From Plasmodiophora brassicae (Eukaryota > Endomyxa > Phytomyxea > Plasmodiophorida > Plasmodiophoridae), in contig JASFAU010000010.1 in NCBI GenBank assembly GCA_039704465.1, forward strand, positions 248,001 through 312,000: a stretch of 64,000 nt of DNA, read 5' to 3'. Positions 29,711-41,494 of the stretch are shown one piece after another. A model generated the notes under the pieces. The model was not told the origin of the DNA, searched no databases, and saw only the letters and a program-made list of their open reading frames with translations. The position numbers and the translations under genes were made by a program. Position 1 is the first letter of the stretch. Every line of letters starts with the position of its first letter.

Positions 29711-31800
29711 TTGTTGGCCGACGCCATGCAGGCCGATCATGGGACCGCCATCCGACAGCCCTTGCTGAGTGCAGATGCCGACCACATCGTCGCCGCTACT
29801 GACACAGCGTCAACCTCCTCCTCCTTCGCCAATGGCTTACCCAGATCCACCATCTCCATCGTCATCGTCGAGTTCTGCGAGCGATTCGCCTTCTACGGGT
29901 CCAGCCTCTGCTTCTCCATGTGTACGATCACGGCCTAAATTCACGCTGGCTCGCTTCTGACCACTCCCCCAGACATGCTCAACATGCTGAACATGTCGTA
30001 CGAAGAGGTCGATGTAATCCAGAACGGGTTCCTCACCTGGTACGGACGGGGTTGCCCCAGTGATTGTCGCACGAACGCTGATCTCAGCTCAGGTCGTATG
30101 CGTGTGCCTTGCTCGGCGGTTACATGGTACACTGGAACATGGCCGAACAACCTGGTCGCTTACATTCGCAACAGGGTGACTCCTCATTCGGCAAGGTGAA
30201 GACGATCCTGTTGTTCGCATCGGTGTACCTGTTCGGCCTGGTCGTCCTCGCGTTATCAGCGATGCCGTTCGCGTACGACGCGTACCCGCTGCGACCGACG
30301 GCGACACTCGCTTTGGGCGGGTTCTTCCTGGCCCTGTTCTTGATCGGCATGGGCACAGGTGGTATCAAATCCAATGTCAGCGTCCTGGTCGCCGAACAGA
30401 TCGACGACCCTGCACTGATCGAACGTGCCTTCCGATACTTTTACTGGGCCATCAACGCGGGTGCCCTCCTGGGCCAGCTGATCGTCCCCCTGTTGCATCA
30501 CTTCGGTCCCGTCGTTGTCGATCGGTTCGGTGTCGAACAGGTTCAGCCTAACAGTGAACCTCTTAGTGCGGTCTAACACGCCCTCGTCAGGGTTCCTCGT
30601 ACTGGATGGCGTTCCTGGCGCCGTGTCTCCTGTTCATTGTCGGGATTGGCGTCTTCGTGCAAGGCATCCCGACGTATGCAACCAGAGCGCCTACCGGTCC
30701 GTCCGTCATGCTGCGATCGTATCGAGTCTTCGCCCGGGCCGTACGTCGCATTGGGCCGGTCCAGAGCGGTTGGTCGCTGACGACACCGTTGTCAGGTTCG
30801 TAACCGTCAGTTTCCGCCACCCGATCCAATCACGGGGCGGCCGTCGTTCCTGGACCGGGCGTTATTGACGCTGCCGGGTGATGACGTCCCAACGCAGGAT
30901 GAGATCAATCTGGTCGCCGACCTGAAGAACGTCCTGCACGCTTCCAAGATCTTCCTCGTATTCCCGTGTGCCAAGGTGCTGCTGCTGCTGAGCGAACGTT
31001 TGAACTGATTATGGGCGAACTAGGATCTACTGGGTGCTCTACAACCAGATGCAGACGTCGTTCATCCAGCAAGGCATGCAGATGAAGTCGCCGTCGTGGT
31101 TGACCGTCGACCAGCTGAACATTGTCAACGCGCTCTGCATCATCATATGCATCCCGCTGTTCGACAGCGTCGTGTTCCCAGGCCTGCGCCGGCTCGGGCT
31201 TCGCCTGGGCCTCATCACCCGCATGGCCATTGGCTTCGTCATCAGCGCCGCCGCCCTGTTCTATGCCGGTATTCGGTCTTGGCAGGCCCCGGTCAGCACC
31301 TGCCTTACGCGTGGCAGGCGCTATACAATGGCAGATCGACCAGGAAGGCGAGTTCATCGACGGGAAGTACATCGTCCGCGTCCCAGACTCGGATCGCATA
31401 TCGGTGTTCAACCAGATCCCCGCCTACGTTCTCATTGGTCCGCCTTTGCGCGTTCCCCTAAGCACGTCTTGACCATTGTGACAGCGATCAGCGAGATCTT
31501 CAGCAGCGTCACCGCCCTGGAGTTCGCCTACTCGCAAGGTAACACGTCCTGTTGCAGGGTGCCCGCGACCATTGACCGTCTGCGACAGCGCCAAAGTCGA
31601 TGAAGAGCGTCGTGATGTCTTTGTTCCTGGTGACGAGCGCTGTCGGGTCGCTGCTCAGCATGCTGATCGCGCCGTTCATGGGCCCCGGGCACCTGTTCCA
31701 TGCGTTCGTCGCCATGGCCACCGTCATGCTCGCCTTCTCCGTCGCGTTCTACGCCGCCTTCCGCCATCATGTCATCATCCATGCCCCGCCTACGATCTAA
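29711..31800 (+). CDS. proton-coupled oligopeptide transporter (POT/SLC15 family)
   Basis: Nine exons: 29711-29921, 29973-30039, 30093-30540, 30591-30758, 30811-30965, 31024-31268, 31318-31437, 31485-31538 and 31589-31800, giving 559 residues. A start at 29726 is also possible. Signatures are VEFCERFAFYGSS in helix 1 (E..ER.x.YG), GMGTGGIKSNVSVLVAEQ in helix 4 to 5, and IYWVLYNQMQTSFIQQ in helix 7. The family PTR2 signature LEFAYSQAPKSMKS is split exactly across exons 8 and 9. It imports di- and tripeptides with protons, probably at the plasma membrane. Eight introns of 47-58 nt in 2.1 kb make it the most intron-rich gene here. Confidence 0.93.
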
Positions 31801-31813
31801 ACCTGTACTACAA

Positions 31814-32780
31814 TTATGTATCTACGGGTTCTGCAGCAGGTGCCCCGTCGTCGTCTGCAACAGATGCTGATGGCGCATGGTGGTCGGATCGGAAATCCTT
31901 CCATCCCGTGTCGCGATCGACAAACCGGACCGGGAGCAGGCGTTTGAAGCCGTTCTCCAGCAGCAGGACGTCGACGATGGCGCGTTTCGCCCTGTTCTTG
32001 ACGATGAAATGCGGACAGGACCGGTTGGCCGTGGCGAACACAACGCGGTTGGCGGCGAACTCGTCGGGCGCGATCTGGGTCGGGTCAGCGGATCCCGCGT
32101 AGTATCCAGCGTAGGCCAGCAGCTCCAAGGGCGTTTGCAGACGCCCGCCTCTCTTCCCCCGGACCTTCAGCATCCTCACAATCTGATGGCAAACGTTCTC
32201 GATCGCGCTCTGCGACTTTGGTACGCTTTCGCTGTTCAGCCGCAACGCCTCGAACCCTTGCACCAGGTTCGGTTGCTTGACGGCAACGGTCTGGACTGTC
32301 GCCGGCAGCATGTACAGCTTGTTTCCTGCGACAGTCGATGAGTCGTGTTCGGGATCATCGTGTCGCGACGCAGATGGTACCGCGGTCGAGATGGTCCTCG
32401 ACCCAGTGGGCCAACCCGGGCACCTGGTCCTTGACGTAGGCGATGACCAGGCTGCAGTCGACGATGCACACGTTGTCGTGCGGCATGCTGCGCACGGGCA
32501 GCCCGGGGGCGTTCAACGCCGATAATCGCACGCCGTCCTCGGTCACGTGCATCCCGTCCGACGCGCGAAGCCTCTCCAGCGCGGTCGGTTCCCGTCTCGG
32601 GCGGCTGCGGGGCGGGCGCAGGTCCCCCACCCGAGTCAGGTACGTCGCGCGCGACCGCATCGCCCGCCCGAGCAGCATCGCGGCCGGCCGAGTCGAAATT
32701 AACCACAGCCTGCCGCTCGACAACGAGGCGCCAGGGGATGCCGTGCGGGGCTGGTGGTGGACGACGGACATGGATAACAA
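31814..32780 (-). CDS. PIN-like domain protein
   Basis: Exon 1 is 32780-32381 and exon 2 is 32325-31814, giving 303 residues. The first 90 residues are basic and low complexity. The folded part begins NVCIVDCSLVIAYVKDQVPG with the Asp at the end of strand 1 expected of PIN/FEN-like nucleases. It continues through NKLYMLPATVQTVAVKQPN and a helical middle. It ends with NRVVFATANRSCPHFIVKNRA, resembling the strand 4 position where PIN domains usually carry another acid. Only the first acidic residue is convincing, so activity is uncertain. It converges tail to tail with the transporter gene, 13 bp apart. Confidence 0.6.
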
Positions 32781-33162
32781 CTCCTCGTGAGGGTGGCAGG
32801 TATCAATTTGATCAGACCGACCTTAATACATTGTTACGATTCCCGATTCATGACGTCGCAACCATTGCGGAACGGAGGAAGTATAGTGTAGCAGCTTGTT
32901 GGCCATGCGGGTCGTGAGAACTGTGCCGAGGAAACGGCATACAGCCGTGTACAAATATCATGTACACGAGGGCGATCAATGCGAATTGTTAGACAACGGC
33001 GACTGGGGGGATGACGGCGCTTGCGGGCTCGTGGACGACGGACGGGGTGGAAGGACGCCTGGTAGGTCAGGTGGTCCAGCCCCACGGGCAACCCACAGAG
33101 TGCGCACAATGCCGTCGTGACCCTGCGCTAGCAGATGGGCGCTGGGAACAGGTCCATCAGCT

Positions 33163-33357
33163 CCGCTGACCGAGCATCGATCAGCATGACCCTGCTCGGC
33201 ATACTCGTGAAGGCGCTGCCTCGCGACCCTGATTCCGCGTCCGTGAGCTTCCGTGCCCGCGAGCAAGCTCACGGACACGGAATCAGGGTCGCGAGGCAGC
33301 GCCTTCACGAGTATGCCGAGGCGAGCAGGGTCATGCTGATCGATGCTCGGTCAGCGG
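33163..33357. repeat. near-perfect hairpin, 88/93-bp arms, 14-bp loop
   Basis: The left arm 33163-33250 and the right arm 33265-33357 are reverse complements with one mismatch and one 5-nt insertion in the right arm. The loop is CCGTGCCCGCGAGC. The near identity implies a recent origin. Confidence 0.9.
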
Positions 33358-33674
33358 GGTCGCCCAAGACGCGCTCGACTCGCCGCTGTAACGACGCACT
33401 TACGACAAAGATTGGTGCCACTCGACGAGGGGCTGGCGCGACTTGTGTGATCGTCAAGTCGGTGGTCGCGAAAATGTCCGAAAACAAGACCCTTTCTTGA
33501 ACAAGGGACACAGGGTATCAGATTGTACGGTAGATTCGGGGTATTCTATCACGATATATCGCCACCGACAGCAATATGGAGTTCGTTTATGATGGGAATT
33601 TCCGTTCAGTAATGACCAGGTGCGCCCGATGGCGCGACGTCCTTAATGGCCGCACATGGGACAGCGCGTCTTGT

Positions 33675-33750
33675 AGACCGGACCGCCCAACTAAGCCACG
33701 AGAGCAGCTGCCCCTGTGGTCTCTCGTGGCCTCGTTGGGCGGTCCGGTCT
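33675..33750. repeat. 30-bp-stem hairpin, 16-bp loop, upstream of the MYND gene
   Basis: Arms 33675-33704 and 33721-33750 pair at 28 of 30 positions. The structure lies 113 bp before the proposed start at 33863, on the 5' side of that gene. Confidence 0.85.
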
Positions 33751-33862
33751 GAGCAGAGCTCAGCTGTACGGCTGCCAAAACCCCGGCGCACTGCAGCCTC
33801 AAGCGCTGTCGCGGGGCGACGGACGAAGCTGCATCTGCGAGCTGTCAGGTGGCCGGCACCTG

Positions 33863-35373
33863 ATGAGCGCCCGCATGCGGACACCTCGGGACCCGGGGCG
33901 CCCAAGAGACGCCCTGGCGTCATTGCTGCTATCCGGTGATAGGGCGACGACGCGTGACGTGTTCGACGTGTTGGGGACGTTTCAGGTCGGGCTGCGGTTC
34001 CAGGTCCAACTGTTCATCCAGCGCTGGCTCGACCGATCCGACCTGGTCCGCGCCACGCTGGCTCTGCTGGACAGCACCGGCGCGGATAAGGAGATGGTGT
34101 CTCGCGACGAGACGACGCGGGAAGCGCCGCGCCTGATGCTGGAGGATTTCTGGCGCCCGGACCCGAACCGGATCTCGCTGGGCGCGTCCTTGCGGATACG
34201 AATCCTTGACATGGTGCTGATGTCGTACAAGTGCCGGCTCATGGACGGGTCGTGCCCGTCGGTGCTGGATGAAGAGCCTGACGATGCCGACCCCGTCGCC
34301 GTGTACCGGTCGTTTGCCGAGATCGGCGAGGCGGTGATTAGCTGCCCGACGTACGCGACGTCGTTGGCGACCATACTCACATCCGGCGAGCTGTGGGAAT
34401 GTCTGAACGCGCTGCAGTGCCTGCACCATCTGGTGTCCACTCGGACGGGTCGTCGCCAGGCGCTGGCCGCTGGCGCAATGACGTCGCTGGCCGTGTTCAT
34501 GCGCCGCTTCATCGACGCTGTCGCCCGGCTTCGAGGCAGCCTCCTGGCGAGCAGGCAACGAGGCGAACTTCATTCCAATTCCGAGGTCGGTCGGCGTCCC
34601 GGATGTCGTCGTACGTCGCCTGCCGACACGGGTGCATTGTAGATCCACCCCCCGATGTACATGATGGCGCTGATGGTTGAGATCCTGAACAGGTTCCTGG
34701 ACGAAAGAAAGCGCGCCTACCTGGCCGAACTGGCCACTGCCATGCAGGGACATGACGGGTCACCAGACGTGGCGGTTGCAGAGCAGCTCCTCGACGCGTT
34801 GTATGCGTTCGCGCAGGGCCTGGGGGTGTCTCGGCCGAAATGCGCCACGATCGCCATCTTCGGCAGCAGTGTCGTGCGGCTGGTCCCCTGGGTGCCAGCG
34901 AGTGGACGCCCGCTCGTCGACAACTGGATGGAGGCATTGCGCAGGCTGGTCACCGGCGGGAAGAGCTTCCCGTCGCAGATTGGGGAGCTCACGCCCGAAG
35001 TGGTCCGGGACGCGACGCGCTCGTTCGACGCAATCGCCGATATTGTCGCGATCCGCAACCGAGACGGATGGCGGCAACCGGGCCTCGGGCTGAGCTTGTA
35101 GGATGATGCTCGTCTAACAATCATATAGGACAGGGGCTGATCGACCGCGCCCACAGCGACGCCTGGCCCGGCCTCGACGTACGGGCAGGCGACCTTCGCC
35201 GCAAGTGCAGCGCGCCAACGTGCGCGAAGATCCAGCCCACGGCGAAAGCGTTCCAGTTCTGCTCGGGATGCCGGATCGCCGTCTACTGCTCAAGGAAATG
35301 CCAGCGATACGACTGGACGACGGGCGAGCATCGCGCGCGATGCAGACCGTTAACGTTCGGTCGGTGGCAGTAA
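33863..35373 (+). CDS. MYND zinc-finger protein with helical repeat-like N-terminal region
   Basis: Three exons: 33863-34585, 34643-35097 and 35157-35373, giving 464 residues. The C-terminal finger reads CSAPTCAKI, then FQFCSGCRIAVYCSRKCQRY, then WTTGEHRARC, which is the MYND C-x4-C..C-x2-C..YCS..CQ..HW..H...C arrangement. Residues 1-390 are almost all helical with repeated Leu/Ala patterns (LWECLNALQCLHHLVSTRTG, EQLLDALYAFAQGLGV), as in armadillo-like scaffolds. MYND fingers bind proline-rich partners. No SET domain is present, so it is not a SMYD methyltransferase. The acceptor at 35156 is chosen because it alone preserves the finger frame. Confidence 0.85.
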
Positions 35374-35446
35374 CGAATAAAACAGGAACGCTACTGGCGG
35401 CCTGCAAAAGTGCGCTACGGAGTTGTCGCGTGCGCCAGTCGTGGGA

Positions 35447-36479
35447 ATGCCATCAGTGGCACACGCAACAGCAGCAGCAGGCCACGAGGTCGGCAGGCCG
35501 CAACAGCCTGACGATGGGGCACCTGCGGCGATGCTCGGCGACCTGGACGGGTTCAACCGATGGTTACGCACGCAGGTGACGCGACGTTTCGATTCGCCGG
35601 TGCTGGATCTGACGCCGTACGCAGCCGGTCGGGTCGTCTGCGGTCGACGTGCTGTTCCTGGCGTTGTTCCCGCTGAAGATGAAGGATATCGCAGTAAGGT
35701 GGCGTGGTGTGGCTGGCTCCGGGTCGGCGCTCAGTGTTCAGTAGCGCGCTCGGTCTCATCTGCGAGCGTTCGATGGGTTCGAGGCGACGACCCATGCGCA
35801 CTTCCAGACGTTGGTGACGTTCGCGCGATCCAAGATCATGGAGATGGACCGGTCGCATCTCGAAAGCCTCTGCAGGGCGCTACACGTCAGCGTGCTGTCA
35901 AACGTCGACAAACAAGGTGTGTGCCAGCATTCGCGCGCCGATCCGGTCGCCGCCAGTTGCTGAGTGAATTTCGCAGTGGAGGACCTGGTGGATCGGCTGG
36001 CGCGATCGTTCCGTCGAGTAGCGCCAGAGCCTTCGTACGGGATTGTCGTTAAGCCAGACGAGGACGTTGCCGAAGAGCGGGGGATGGCCAAACGAGTACG
36101 GTGGCAGGAGAAGCGCCGCACGAAACACAGAAGGGGGGAGCGACTGCTGGATGGCGATAGCGCCGACGGGAAACCGTCCAACCGCAGGCCCGCCTCTCGG
36201 ATACATTCCATCGAGATAACGGCCAGTGACGACGTCGATAACGCGATGAAGAAGGCGCGCCCGAGCGAGCCGACCAAGGCAGCCGAGACCGAAGAGCAGG
36301 TGCAGATTCGCGAGGGCATTCACTCGTTCCTGAACTCGCAGCCCGAGGACCAAGACGTCACCATGCGCATGGTGAAAGACCACATCCGGGATCGTTTCAG
36401 CAAACCCGTCGCGAAAGCACATCGAGCGTTCATCGAGGCGGTCGCCCTGGAATACATCCAGTCGACTAATCCTGCCTGA
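35447..36479 (+). CDS. DEK C-terminal domain protein
   Basis: Four exons: 35447-35575, 35625-35703, 35767-35916 and 35977-36479, giving 286 residues. The last 60 residues (IREGIHSFLNSQPEDQDVTM, then VKDHIRDRFSKP, then HRAFIEAVALEYI) match the three-helix DEK-C domain found in DEK, SWIB-related and chitin synthase proteins, where it binds DNA or chromatin. Before it lies a basic region (AKRVRWQEKRRTKHRRGERL). The N-terminal part contains a hydrophobic VDVLFLALFPLKMKDIAVRW segment and a helical block. Exons 2-3 rest on a CGAG acceptor at 35766, the least certain junction. The start could also be at 35423 or 35531. Confidence 0.7.
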
Positions 36480-36667
36480 TACGCGCCTGTTCTTATTAAC
36501 GGTCCAGTGGCACGCGTGCTCGAACGCGCTGCAAATCTGCCTGGACGCGGCACGTGCCACGCTCTGCTGGCCAGGGGTCGCACGTGCCCCACAACTGTAC
36601 AGCACGTTCGTCGTTAACATCTGACGCGTCAGGTGGCCTGCACGTCTAGTTCTGCGTCGTTATCGCA

Positions 36668-39216
36668 ATGGCTGAGGCGACTGTGCAAACGTCGCCGACG
36701 ACGACCGTCAATGCTGGCCGCATGTTCGGTATTCGAAGGGCCAGCGCCGAGGCCTCGTTCCCACCCATCCTATCCGTTGTCAGCGTCAACGTCGAGAAGC
36801 GCATCGCGATGAAGACCCAGGTCAGCGGGCAACATTCCAGCACGTACGCTTCTGCCCCTTCCACTGCTTATCGTCGTTGCAACAGGCGAGAGTCGATTCC
36901 TGGCGACGCCGCAACACCATCGTGAACTCGTTGCCCCGACTCAACCGAGGTAATACGCGGGTTGGAACGGGCGACGGCGACGCGCCGCCCAGCAACCGCC
37001 GTCCTGATCGATCGTTGCTGGCAGGATCGCAGTGCCTGGTGTGCAACGGCGGCACGAACGGGTTCGTTCAGCACGCGCGGCACCGACGCGCCTCCGGTAC
37101 CGATGTCGCGAGCGCCACCGGGCGGAACGAGCAGCGGTCCTCATCTGTGTGTGTGTGTTCGTCCAGGTGAGGCGATTCGTATCTCGATGGCGGCCTGCCC
37201 GAACAACCACAGCAAGAGCATCATTTGCGACCTGATCGACCGGTTCCGCCACGTCCTCGTCAACGCTGGCGACGACCCGCTGACATCGGCCGACGTCCTG
37301 TGGGTCAACCAGTGCAGCGCGAACGCTCTGCGAACGTTCGCCCCGCATCAGCGCATGAACTTCTTCCCGTTCCTGAACCGGATGATGACCAAGGCCAACA
37401 TCGCCAAACAGCTCAACCTTCACCGGACACTGTACGTCCCGGCGGCGACGACGTTCGGTCGTGTCGCGCGCGCTTAGCGCTGCTGCTGCTCGTCCAGGTT
37501 CCCATCCGAGTACGATTTCTACCCGGAGACGCTCGAGTTGCCCAGGGACATGCGCGCCCTCCAGCGCATCATGAAGCAGGAGAACGAATCCGGGACCTGG
37601 ATCCTGAAGCCGACCAAGGGCCTGCAGGGCATCGGCATCGTGCTGGCGCGCACGTTCGCCCAGGTCGAGCAGACGCTCCAGTCGAACGACGACAAGGTGT
37701 ACTCGGTTCAACGGTCGGGCGTCCGCTTCGTGGCGGCACCCGTCTCTGACGTGGCCGGTGGTCGCCCCCAGGTACATTGACCGGCCGATGCTATTGAACG
37801 ACGCCAAGTGGGACATGCGCATCTACGTCATGCTGGAATCGTTGCGGCCGTTCCGGGCGCACCTGTTCAAGGACGGCCTGGCGCGGTTCGCGACGGAGCG
37901 GTACGCGGCGCCGCGCCCGGACAACTTGGGCCAGTCGATGGTGCACCTGACGAACTACTCGCTGAACAAGAAGAGCAGCCGGTTCCGCATGTTCAAGCAG
38001 GGGGCCGTCTCCGAGGAGGAGTGCCACAAGAGGACGATCAGCACGACGCTGCGTCAGCTGCAGGAAGCCGGGCACCCGGTCGACGTCGAGGTGCGTTGCC
38101 GCGTCTCTGGCACAGCGTGCGCCCGCCGAGTGACCATGCGTCTGGACAGCACTTCTGGGAGGAGGTCGGCGCCATCGTCGGCAAGACGCTGGTGGCCATG
38201 TGGCCCCAGTTGCAGGACTCGCACGCGACCTACTTCAAGAAGGTCGGGTCGACCGTTGGCGCGTCGTACGACCAGGCCTGCTTCCACGTCCTCGGGTTCG
38301 ATATCATGATGGACGCCCGGCACAAGCTGTGGCTCCTGGAAGTGAACTCGAACCCGTCGCTGAACCGCGACTCCGTCATCGACGCCGTCATCAACGAACA
38401 GGTCATGGAGTCCTGCCTGCGCATCGTCCGGATCCTGGACCCGCGCCAGCAGTACGTCGACAAGGTGGGGGCGTGCGCGCGCGTCGCCTCCAGACGGCCA
38501 CCATGTGCTGACTCTGCGAGCAGTCCCCTGAGACGCCCGAGCAGGGCAACGGAGCGTTGGCGTCCAGCGAGGTGTCGACCGATGACGACACCAGCGACGA
38601 CGAGGCGTCGGTCAGCGGGACGTCGCATGCGTCCCGCGTCGGGGAAGCGCCGTCGGGCTCGTCGGGGTACCTGGCGCGCCTGCCGCACGTCCAGCCGATG
38701 ACGCACATGACGCTGTACCTGGACCTGTCGTACGCGCACCTGATGGTGTTCAACCGGCACCTCGGCGAGGGCGCTGCCGGCGAGGGGAACAACAACAACA
38801 ACAACAACGGCGCCGACAGCGTGTCAGCGGGGCGGACGCTGTGGCGCGTCTACGCGACGCACCTGTGGGAGCCGAAGCGCAGCTCGAGGGCGTCGGCACG
38901 GCTGCTGCACGCGCTGGCCCCGTTCCAGCCGCCGACGGCCGCGTTCGGCGCCGCCGACGCGCATATCATCTACGCCCAGCTGCAATCGTACAGCACGAAC
39001 AGGACGTACCCGTGGCGGCAGGCGTTCGAGTTCGTGTCCGACTGCCCGGCGATGACGTTCTCCATGTTCTGCGAGGCGGTCGCCATCGTCGCACGACGAT
39101 GGTACCCGGCGGACACGCCCGTCGACTCGCTGCACGCGTTCCTGAACGCCGCCGCGTCCAGCGGCACCCGGCACCCGCCGACGGTCCAGGCCCCCGAGCA
39201 GACCGCCGAGCCGTGA
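36668..39216 (+). CDS. TTLL: tubulin tyrosine ligase-like protein (probable polyglutamylase)
   Basis: Seven exons: 36668-36820, 36886-37166, 37213-37431, 37498-37698, 37772-38090, 38150-38464 and 38521-39216, giving 727 residues. TTL-domain blocks in order: QRMNFFPFLNRMMTKANIAK; ESGTWILKPTKGLQGIGIVL (ATP-binding); KVYIDRPMLLNDAKWDMRIY; VHLTNYSLNKKS; CFHVLGFDIMMD followed by LWLLEVNSNPSL (metal and nucleotide binding). The family ligates amino acids, usually glutamate, to tubulin tails. It therefore points to cilia or modified spindle microtubules. After about residue 495 comes a low-complexity acidic stretch, an Asn run and a helical C-terminal region with no named domain. Confidence 0.9.
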
Positions 39217-39451
39217 CTTGTGCCATTTTTAGTAATACAGGCAGATATGAAACGAATGGGCAGCGGAACGGAGAAGCGGCAGTGACCCACGTCTGCAGGC
39301 AGGGAGCGGCGCCAGGACGGGGATCACGGGTTGGTGGTGGTGACGATGTTGCCTCTGGACCGGGACTGGGCGGCGGCTGCCCCGTGGCGGAGTCCGTGGG
39401 CGCGCATCATCAGGGCCAGAGCGGTGTGTGTGTGTCCTGCGTGCCCCAACC

Positions 39452-41395
39452 ATGACCGAGAAGGGCGTGCGATTCGCCGAGGAGGTCGTCACGGCCACCG
39501 GCGACCGGGCCCCGCTGGCCGGGGCCGACCTGTCGGAGGGCGTCGGGGTCAGCACGACGAACGATTTGACGTCGTCCACGCAGGGTGCCGAGCACCGGGG
39601 CCTTGCCGTCCAGGACCTCGCTGTGGGATTCGGTCGTCCGCCTGTGCGTCCCGATGACCGTGCTGACATGCCATGCAGACCTTGGACGTCGGCAAACTGA
39701 CGCCGCTGAGCCCGGAAGTCATTTCGCGCCAGGCCACAATCAACATTGGAACAATCGGCCATGTCGCACACGGGAAATCAACCGTTGTGAAGGCCATATC
39801 CGGTACCCGGTCTTACCTGGTTCCCCTATAGTACTCGTCTGCTAACACGTCGCATGGCAGGCGTCCAAACTGTCCGTTTCAAGACCGAACTGGAGAGAAA
39901 CATCACCATCAAGCTCGGCTATGCGAACGCCAAGATTTACGAGTGCAAGAACGGCTGTGTAAGACGGGCCGCGAACAGGGCCATCTGCGTCGCGTGCACG
40001 CTGAACATGATTGTACTGTAGCCGCGCCCCGAACGATACATATCGTATGGATCGTCGAAGGAGGATGCGCCCATCTGCCCGCTGGGGTGCGGCGGTCGCC
40101 TGTCGCTGGTCCGCCACGTGTCGTTCGTCGACTGCCCTGGCCACGATATCTTGATGGCTACGATGCTTAACGGTGCTGCCGTCATGGATGCCGCCCTGCT
40201 CCTAATTTCAGGTACAGTACGTGGCTGAGAGGGCGTCTCCTCACCCGTTAACGGGGACTGGTCCGCGATCGTAGGCAACGAACCGTGCCCGCAGCCGCAG
40301 ACCCTGGAGCACCTGGCTGCCGTCGAGATCATGAGGTTGAAGAACATCATCATCCTGCAGAACAAGATCGACCTGGTCAAGGAGGCCGAAGCCGCCGCCC
40401 AGTACGACGAGATCCGAAGTTTCATCCAGGGGTCCTGTGCGGATTCCGCGCCCATCATCCCGATCAGCGCCCAGCTTCGGTACAACATCGACCTGATCTG
40501 CGAACACATTGTACGGTGGCGCGCGCGCGCGCAACACGCCGACCGTGTTTAGGCTGGCTGTTTACAATGCCTCCAGGTGACGAAGATTCCGATTCCGGTT
40601 CGCGACTTCACGTCAACGCCGCGGTTGATTGTCATCCGGTCGTTCGACGTGAACAAGCCTGGTGAGGAAGTGCACGCCCTTCGTGGCGGCGTTGCCGGTG
40701 GGTCGCTTCTGCAGGGCGTGCTGAAGGTCGGCGACGAGATCGAGGTCCGCCCCGGTATTGTCACGAAGGACAAGGACGGCGCCGTCATGTGCCTTCCAAT
40801 CTACAGCCGGATCGTGTCGCTGTTCGCCGAGCACAACGAATTGCAGTACGCGGTGCCGGGTGGCTTGATTGGTGTGGGCACCAAGATCGACCCGACGCTG
40901 ACTCGTGCCGACCGACTCGTCGGCCAGGTTCTTGGAGAGGTACGCCGCTCGTCGCTCGCTGGAGGCCGCAAGGTTCCCGGCGCTCACTGTCTCCGATAGG
41001 TTGGCAAGCTGCCGTCGATCTTCACGTCGCTGGAAATTTCCTTCTTCCTCCTTCGTCGTCTGCTTGGCGTCAAGCTGGCGGACGCCGCTGCGGACAGCAA
41101 GAAGAAGTTGGGCAAGGTGAAGAAGCTGACCAAGGGTGAGATCATCATGGTGAACATCGGGTCGACGAGCGTCGGCGGCTGCGTCCGCGCCGTCAAGAAC
41201 GACCTGGCCAAGATCACGCTGACGCAGCCGGTCTGCACGCTGGAGGGCGAGAAGCTGGCCATCAGCCGGCGCGTCGACAAGCACTGGCGCCTGATCGGCT
41301 GGGGCACCATCAGGAAAGGCACGATGCTCAACGTGTCCGCCGACGAACCCGGCGCCGACGATGACGACGACGACGATGATAACGACGACCAGTGA
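39452..41395 (+). CDS. EIF2S3: translation initiation factor eIF2 subunit gamma
   Basis: Seven exons: 39452-39622, 39679-39802, 39861-39958, 40022-40211, 40275-40510, 40577-40939 and 41000-41395, giving 525 residues. The GTPase motifs are G1 [10 protein letters not shown]3 [14 protein letters not shown] and G4 NKID ([10 protein letters not shown]). SAQLRYNID corresponds to G5. Domains II and III follow ([20 protein letters not shown], ..[34 protein letters not shown]). The factor delivers initiator Met-tRNA to the 40S subunit. An N-terminal extension of about 50 residues precedes LAVQDL, and the C-terminus ends in an Asp-rich run ([14 protein letters not shown]). The zinc-like Cys pair region CKNGC..CPLGC is present. 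Confidence 0.97.
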
Positions 41396-41494
41396 AGTCG
41401 TGGACCAGCCAGGTCGCCATCGTTCCGCACATAAAACGTTACAGTCTCAGATGGAATCGTGCAACGCGCGCCTGCTAACCTCTACGCTATGTAT

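Larger units (their letters stand above)
32781..33862. other. gene-poor interval containing two DNA hairpins
   Basis: No secure gene. A minus-strand frame from 33511 (MSLVQERVLFSDIFATTDLT.. ASLQRRVERVLGDP) looks protein-like up to the border of the large hairpin at 33357 and then continues into repeat sequence. A short minus-strand MCALCGLPVG piece lies near 33109. A gene disrupted by the hairpin is possible. Confidence 0.35.

Noticed and set aside
34655..35101. Separate 148-residue gene
   Set aside because: It is exon 2 of the MYND protein. Splicing with phase-correct junctions joins it to both neighbours.
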